DNA of 64,000 nt, taken from Polyodon spathula (taxonomy: Eukaryota > Chordata > Actinopteri > Acipenseriformes > Polyodontidae). The first letter of the stretch is position 1, and each line of letters begins with the position of its first letter. The notes beneath the pieces were generated by a model. The model was not told the origin of the DNA and did no database searches. It was given only the letters and a program-made list of their open reading frames with translations. The translations under genes were made by a program, and so were the position numbers. Shown here in pieces: positions 57,064 to 64,000 of the stretch. The stretch is from NCBI RefSeq assembly GCF_017654505.1, contig NC_054565.1, positions 5,308,881 through 5,372,880 on the forward strand, given 5' to 3'.

Positions 57064-58740
57064 TAAATTCGCATGATGCAAACCCCAATCCACAATAATT
57101 CCTATTAATTCCCAGTCCTGACCCAAAGTAGAAACATACACGTCACTAACCTTCTTGCTTAATTGCTCATTCCTCTAGGATTGTCACTTCTTCCTCTTCC
57201 ACCTGCCATACCCCTGAGCTCCTCATAAACCCATCCTCATTGGCACTTGTCGAGCTCCAGACTGTCAAACAGCTTTCCTGTCTTCGAATATCCACGTGTC
57301 ACGAGGTGCCAACCCCTCAACTCCAAGCATCAATATCCATCACCCAGAGCGGTTTTGAGCACACGCTCTTTCCTGATTGGTTAAACCCACCACCACAGGA
57401 CCATGGATTACAACAGGTGAACCAATTGCTGGTCACCCAGAGAAAAAAAAAAAAACACCCAGACAAAAAAAAAACAGCCTTCCAGATGGAAGGATTTAGA
57501 GTCTGCCAAGACAACAATAAAGCAGGCTGATTCTTTTAACGAACTGCCTGCCAGTGCTTGTTTCTCCCTGACCTTAACCCCTGCAATTACCAGGTTGTAC
57601 ACAGCTGACCTACTTTAGAACCAATGCACACACAACGCTCCACTTTCTTTGGCCTACATAAGAAAAATAAACCAGGTCAGGTTGACAACAATGGTTGCCA
57701 GGCAACTCTGGAACCAACTGCTGTAGAAACTTCTCTGAAATCTTCCTAAAGAAAAAATAAAAAGGATCCGGGGATGTTATTCATAACAGAGCTGGAAGTC
57801 GTGGCACAATGGGAAGAACAAATCCCCACCCAGTCTCTGTTGATAGTTAAAAGAAAATATTTGGGAAAAGCACCTGTCTCTCCTTATCAAATATTTCTGA
57901 AGTCAGGGCTAATCAGGGAAACTTAGTAAACAAGAGGTTTGATTGGGGTAACGCATTGTTCCTCCTTGGTCTCCAGCCTAGACAACAGCACAAATGGCAG
58001 TCCTTTTGCTTGGTGATCAAGTGGGAAATGCACAGCCTGGTCTCTTTGAACAGGAGCTGCACCAGCTTAAATGCGTTCCCATTGAATGAACCAAGCTTGA
58101 TGAGACTTCATGCGATTGGGCTGCTCTCCATAACGAAGCATATATTAACGCATTAATTAATGCACGCTTGCTTTTAGCAACAACTTGTTTCCTTCTTAAG
58201 TTAAAACGACTCTCTTAATTTGCGTACAGTGAATTGTGTTCCTAATTTATGACACATGGTGATACAAATGCATAGCAACAAAAAGAAATGTGTCAAAGAC
58301 ATTATCAAAATGTTATCTTTGAGCTATCAGTGTTCTGAGCCACCTTATCTTATAATGGTTACATTTTAGCTGTGGCCTACACAGCATGGTGAATACAGTG
58401 CTGGTGTGCACTGCTGCGGAGAACATTGCTGTTTGATTGACCACAAGCAGGCTGCTTGTGTGTTTACTGAACACTGTGGTGTCTGTGAGTAGATACCCAG
58501 GGAGCTTTGATAAAGCCCTCCTCACTCCAGGTGCTTGGTGAATGTAGTAAGCTGTCTTTTCAAGGTTAGTTTCAAGATTATCCTGTTAGCGTCCAGTTCC
58601 CAAAACAGATAGGAATGTTTTAAAAAGATTTTTAAAAGTCTATTCTGATTAATAAAATTCAAGTTTGTAGTTCTCAGCTATTTTAGAGAGGGTTTATTGG
58701 TTGGTTCTCGTTTTTCAAAGCACTGCTTAACTTAGAGCTC

Positions 58741-58925
58741 TTATGAAAGTTCACCACAGTATTTTGCAATCATTTTGCAGTCTCACCATGCTTTTCCCAT
58801 GGTTCTACAATGCATTTACCATAGTTGTCAAGGCCTCTCTGTGCTTTACAATACTTACCGAGGCTTTTACTGTGTATTTATTACACTTTGCTATTCTTTT
58901 ACTATGAGAAACTTTTACAAGAGAA
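58741..58925. mobile_element. Family C MITE copy
   Basis: TTATGAAAGTTCACCACAGT at the left and ACTATGAGAAACTTTTACAA at the right are inverted ends. CCATGCTTTTCCCATGG and TACACTTTGCTATTCTTTTA lie inside. Confidence 0.7.
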
Positions 58926-59658
58926 GGCGATTAAAAAAAATCCAAGAAGTAGTCCTTATGAGTTATTTAAGAATGCTTTTACAGTCTGTTTTTATGAATA
59001 ACATTAATTTTTAGTTTGATATTGAGGAAAAGCTTCTCAGCTAGCATTAACGAAGCTAACAATAGTCACGTTTCATGAATATCATACCCACCCCAGAGCT
59101 AAAGCTTTGTGGATAGTGCCCAGTATGTCACAACTTTGGCGGGTTTCCATGCAATTTAGAGACTCATTCCGTGGGAATGTGATGTAGCACATATAGGAAG
59201 TGTGCGCTCAAAACATGGCACCACTTAAAAGGATGTGTTAATGCCTTCTTACACTAAAAAAAACTGTGCAGATTGACCATAAACTATGTTTTATTTTTGC
59301 ATAGAAACATGTCTGAAAGTCAAACCTTATTCAGGACTTCAGCAGTGAGGATACCATTTGTGACATAAACTTATGCAACTTTGTACTATAACTAAAAACC
59401 ATGACAAGCAATTATTTATTAACTACTGAGATCTGCTGGAAGTAGCCCTGGCAGCTTCTTCGACCAAATAAGAAAAAAATAAGAATATGAAGGGTTTAGA
59501 GACCTCTTCATTCATTGTGTGTGTTCTTATGTGGCATCATTTATTCAACGTTTTAAATTATTGCCGTTTGACTAATAAAATGATAGTGCTTTATAGTTGA
59601 TTTTGTTTTACAAGCAAGGTTATAAAAAATACTGAAGTTAATAATAATAAAAATGCAG

Positions 59659-59747
59659 CCCTTTGCAAAGAATATACAAAAACATAAATAACAAAACCCT
59701 TTGCAAAGAATAAATAAACACATAAAATAACAAAGCCCTTTGCAAAG
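59659..59747. repeat. 38-39 bp tandem repeat, 2.3 copies
   Basis: CCCTTTGCAAAG starts at 59659, 59697 and 59736 with AT-rich spacers. Confidence 0.85.
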
Positions 59748-60158
59748 CACAGAAAGATCTTTTTTTCCTCCTTTACACTTTTGTTATCTTGATGTTTGGT
59801 CATCGGATAGTTGAATGGTTTAAGCCTGGACTTTTCTGTCCTTTAGCAATAAGATACAATTCATTGCACACTAGCCTTAAATAGCATCTATCATGGGTAC
59901 CTACCAAGGACAAAAAATATCAGATTTGCATTAGCATAGCTGGGAATTCTAATATCAACTTGCTGCAAGACTTACACAAGGAAGTTCCAGAAAGTTACAA
60001 CAATGCCAGGGCTGATTTGCGTCTACTGAGAAATGTGTTGAACTTGTCTGAGCTACCTATAAACTGGACCCCAACAACAACAACAACAACAACAACAGCA
60101 AAACATTCTGCTGTCAAGACCCTTGCACTGTCCCAGCGGAATTAGGATTCAGGTATTT

Positions 60159-60262
<104 letters not shown>

Positions 60263-61384
60263 TCAACACAATCTAAAAACTTAGTTGAAACCCAGTTGAA
60301 GCTGTGTGATAGTATTGAGTTACACAGGGATTCTCTCCCTAAAAGAAAACTACTTGGAACCCAAATGACCCGAAAGCTACTACCAAAAAGTGTGAGAAAA
60401 AACTGACACATTTTTACATTTTCCCTGGGAACCACTTCAGCGTGGTATCTGAGTTCCTGGTGTGTACAGAGATGACATCATTAACGTTGATGTCTTCATC
60501 ACATTACAGAGACATTCACAGGTTTTAAAACTTTCTCTGCAAGATCAGTTCAGAATATAATTGTCATTTGGTTCTCTATTCTGTGAAATGATATGAGGAA
60601 GCTTACTTTTGAACACTTGACCGCCTTACAACGTCTGAACAAATACTTCTCCGTAACTGTCCCCATGTCTGTCCGTCAGTCTGTCTGTACGGAGAACACA
60701 TTTTAAAATGATACTTATAACTAGAGCTGCTTGTTCAATTGTCATGAAATGTGCTCAGGACCCTGTTTAGCACCTGTTTAAGAATATTACAATGGGTGAA
60801 CTATTAGAATTATGGGTGTGTTCTAAATGAAATGAGCTACTTTGAGAATCTAGTCGGTTGTGTGAATTTGAAGCATGGGGATTTCTCGAAGAATTTTAAA
60901 AAGCTGTAAATGAAAAATCAGAGCTGTCGGTATGATGCAAAAAATGAGTATATAATAAGAATTATCAATGAAATGTTCAATCACAATTTGATAAGCATTT
61001 TCCCAGATTAATACAACAATGTACCTGGGTGGGTTGATCCGGGTCGCACCGACCCACCTCAGGAAGTGGGTCGGCACACTTTGATCAAGCGAAACAAAAC
61101 CAGTGTGTGAAAGGGACTCTATATTCTTAATAAGCTAATAATGTTACTACCAAGTTTCATGACAATCGCATACCGTAAGCACTTCCCCAGACATATGCTA
61201 AAGTGTAAGTGAGCAATACAAATGGACGTTCTAGAGGCATCTACTGGCTATTAGAACCCCGCTAGGGCTGGAAGCTGATTGGCTGATGATACAGAATCAT
61301 TTTTTAATGCTAAATAGTGTTAACACCAAGCTTCATGACATTTGGATAAGCAGCTCTCCAGCTACAGTATATGTATACAATATA

Positions 61385-62322
61385 GCTTTGTGTGAGGCAC
61401 AGAGCTGTGTGTGAGACAGAGCTGTGTGTGAGCCACAGAGCTGTGTGTGAGACAGAACTGTGTGTGAGGCACAAAGCTGTGTGTGAGGAACAGAGCTGTG
61501 TGTGAGGCACAAAAGCTTTGTGTGAGGAACAGAGCTGTGTGTGAGACAGATGTGTGAGAGGCACAGAGCTGTGTGTGAGACAGAACTGTGTGTGAGGCAC
61601 AAAGCTGTGTGTGAGGAACAGAGCTGTGTGTGAGGCACAAAAGCTTTGTGTGAGGAACAGAGCTGTGTGTGAGACAGATGTGTGAGAGGCACAGAGCTGT
61701 GTGTCAGAGCTGTGTGTGAGGCACAGAGCTGTGTGAGTCAGAACTGTGTGTGAGGTACAGAGCTGTGTGTGAGGCACAGAGCTGTGTGTGAGGCACAGAG
61801 CTGTGTGTGAGGCACAACAGCTTTGTGTGAGACACAGAGATGTGTGTGAGTCAGAGCTGTGTGTGAGGCACAGAACTGTATGTGAGGCACAGAGCTGTGT
61901 GTGAGGCACAGAGCTGTGTGTGACAGAACTGTGTGTGAGACACAAAGCTGTATGTGAGGCACAGAGCTGTGTGTGAGACACAAGAGCTTTGTGTGAGGCA
62001 CAGAGCTGTGTGTGAGACAGAGAGTTGTGTGTGAGGCACAGAACTGTATGTGAGGCACAGAGCTGTGTGTGAGACAGAACTGTGTGTGAGACACAAAGCT
62101 GTATGTGAGGCACAGAGCTGTGTGTGAGACACAAGAGCTTTGTGTGAGGCACAGAGCTGTGTGTGAGACAGCTGTGTGTGAGACAGAACTGTGTGTGAGA
62201 CAGAGAGTTGTGTGTGAGGCACAGAGTTGTGTGTGAGACAGAGACCTGTGTGTGAGACAGAACTGTTTGTGAGGCAAAGCTGAATGTGATGCACAGAGCT
62301 GTGTGTGAGGCACAGAGCTGTG
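61385..62322. repeat. Degenerate 19-bp minisatellite, about 50 units
   Basis: Units such as GAGCTGTGTGTGAGGCACA, with shorter GAGACA-type and longer CAAAAGCTTTG-type variants, fill 0.94 kb. The unit has no stop on the minus strand, so all three minus frames stay open (up to 344 codons of SHTQLCASHTALCL-like text). They change frame with unit length and end in unrelated sequence, so I do not call a gene. Confidence 0.95.
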
Positions 62323-62756
62323 TACTTCTACTTTGTATTTCCACATCATAGGCAGTGATGCTTTCCCCATGTTTTGGTCTCAGTATCCCGATAGTAAACA
62401 GTAAACAGCTGTTGGTCAGATGTCTGAAAGTAAAGAGGATTAAACCTCTTGTGTTTACTTTTCCCCCCAGGCTTTATGGCCTGTAAGTGGCCGATACCTC
62501 CAGCCATTCACAACCCCAGGATTCCCCAGCAACACCCAAGCAAGTGGAATAGACACGGCCAGGACCTCTATTTTTCGACATTTTCAGAAAGCAGAAAGTC
62601 ATGAAATACAGTAGCATGAAGCAGTTGTTGCATGTTTGTGTCTCTCTGCTTGTTTACAGTGTCCTGGAGGGCTTGAAAAAACAACCAAGAAAAAATAATC
62701 CTGTAAAGAACTGTTTTTACACGATTACAGTAAGCGGTAGAGGATTATTGTTTGGG

Positions 62757-63230
62757 TTTGTGTTTCTTTGAACCGAGATTATTTGGACAACAGCAATAAC
62801 AATAAAGTATACGTTTTAATGAGGAAGGCCAACAGATATGGAACATGGAAAGAATTACAATTGTTAGACTATTCAAGTTACACAAACATTGGCACTGTGC
62901 TGTATCAAGTCAGTTTAAATCACAAAGCGCTGGGTTACAGCGTGATGGAATAGGGGGAAAAGAAGTGCCCCCTCTGCCAAAACAGCCACTGCCCAGCTGA
63001 GTGTTTCCAACAGGTTTCGGAGAGACGGCCTTACCGGACACAGCAAGCACAGTGGAGGGTGTGGTAAACAGAGTCAGGAGGCTCTACAAAGTAAATTTAT
63101 AGAGCTAGGGAAAAGGATGAAAAGCAGAGCCTCTAAGGTAGTTTTCTCAGAAATACTGTCAGTGCCACAGACGACAAGCGATGATTAGACGTTTTAACAC
63201 CTGGCTGAGAAACTGGTGTTGGCATGATGG
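62757..63230 (+). repeat. First copy of a duplicated LINE-related segment
   Basis: TGTTTCTTTGAACCGAGATT at 62761 recurs at 63459. GTGATGGAATAGGGGGAAAA at 62942 recurs at 63667. ACAGACGACAAGCGATGATT recurs near the window end. The offset grows from 698 to 776 because the first copy has internal deletions. Confidence 0.85.
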
Positions 63231-63363
63231 GCACAGGGTTATTGCACTGGGGAACCATCTCGATGGGGCTTGGTCTGTACAGGTGGGATGGGCAGGTGGG
63301 TTTAACAGGTTAAATACAAGACGCATTAGAAATACATTTCTAGAATAAGAAGCCGCAGTCAAT

Positions 63364-64000
63364 GTGGATAACTTTAACGTTACAGGGATGACAGAATCCT
63401 GGTTAACTCCAAATGATGGAGACGAGTTTAACATTTTCAATTTAGGGCTACAATGTTGTGTTTCTTTGAACCGAGATTATTTGGACAACAGCAATAACAA
63501 TAAAGTATACGTTTTAATGAGGAAGGCCAACAGATATGGAACATGGAAAGAATTACAATTGTTAGACTATTCAAGTTACACAGGAGACATTGGCACTAGA
63601 GAGAAAAGTGCTACTTAATCCAAAAGTTTTTTTCAGTTTAAATCACAAAGCGCTGAGGTTACAGTAGTGATGGAATAGGGGGAAAAGAAGTGCCCCCTCT
63701 GCCAAAACATGTACACAAACTGCATTAGCTGAGTTTTTCAAAAGAGAATGAAGTTTAAGAGAGACAGCACTTAATAAACAAATCCTCAGACCAGTGGAAT
63801 CTGTGGTAAACAGAGTCAGGAGGCTCTACAAAGTAAATTTATAGAGCTAATTGGAAATGTTGTTCCTATATTTAAAAAGGGAGACATATTTGACCCTCTA
63901 AGGTCAGTTGTAAAATCTCAGAAAATACTGTCAGTGACAACACAGACGACAAGCGATGATTAGACATTTTAACACCTGGCTGAGAAACTGGTGTTGGCAT
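63364..64000 (+). mobile_element. Rearranged LINE remnant (endonuclease and reverse transcriptase fragments)
   Basis: The plus frame from 63376 reads NVTGMTESWLTPNDGDEFNI, resembling the TETWL motif of LINE apurinic-type endonucleases. At about 63856 the frame GNVVPIFKKGDIFDPLR matches the start of the RT domain (VVPIFKKGDxxDPxNYRP). Only about 400 bases separate motifs normally more than 700 apart, so large deletions occurred. The element runs off the window. Confidence 0.65.

Noticed and set aside
61310..62370. Long minus-strand frames of SHTQLCASHT-type repeats
   Set aside because: All three minus frames are open because the 19-bp unit lacks stops. No conserved sequence lies outside the array.

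Overview
This window is vertebrate, most likely ray-finned fish, genomic DNA. It holds one recognisable protein-coding gene on the minus strand. The rest is AT-rich intergenic and intronic sequence full of Tc1/mariner elements, palindromic MITEs, LTR/LINE/SINE remnants, microsatellites and minisatellites. Two runs of exactly 500 N (4408-4907 and 20129-20628) are scaffold gaps. The mix of repeats (fish Tc1 elements, a fish SINE, and a palindromic MITE with a telomere-like core) would suit a non-teleost ray-finned fish such as a sturgeon or paddlefish. The species assignment is inference.

The gene is a PRDM1 (Blimp-1) family transcriptional repressor. It reads right to left from about 53971 to a stop at 34549, with a proposed 3' UTR to about 31990. 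Six coding exons can be placed with GT/AG boundaries and consistent phases: 53735-53911 (start), 47682-47801, 42488-42743, 36305-37398, 35615-35743 and 34549-35088. They give a predicted 771-residue protein with a PR/SET domain, a long proline-rich middle and five zinc fingers. The last finger is C2HC, as in PRDM1. The fingers and middle region differ enough from mammalian PRDM1 that this may be a diverged paralogue. The upstream first exon(s) and promoter were not found in 53972-64000.

Three MITE families recur. Family A has ends like GTGTCTCTAATTACTG, is palindromic, and has a CCCTAA-type core. It has eight copies, at 6096, 22351, 27666, 35537, 42307, 46950, 52507 and 56868. Four copies are split by other insertions: a Tc1 element, a solo LTR, an unclassified 723-bp insert and a family B MITE. 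Three copies lie within 0-64 bp of splice donors of the PRDM1-like gene, and one of them appears to contain the donor itself. Family B is palindromic, about 300-450 bp, with copies at 8430, 19505 and 47049. Family C has TATAAAAGTTTACCATAG-like ends and copies at 18860, 24255, 31719, 34393, 46335 and 58741. One family C copy sits 20 bp past the stop codon, inside the 3' UTR.

Layout: 1-31.7 kb is downstream intergenic sequence with a Harbinger-like remnant carrying a 45-bp minisatellite, a palindromic Tc1 composite, a decayed Tc1 transposase, nested MITEs, a solo LTR and a SINE. 31.7-54 kb is the gene with its introns. 54-64 kb is upstream DNA ending in a 0.94-kb 19-bp minisatellite and a rearranged, partly duplicated LINE remnant.
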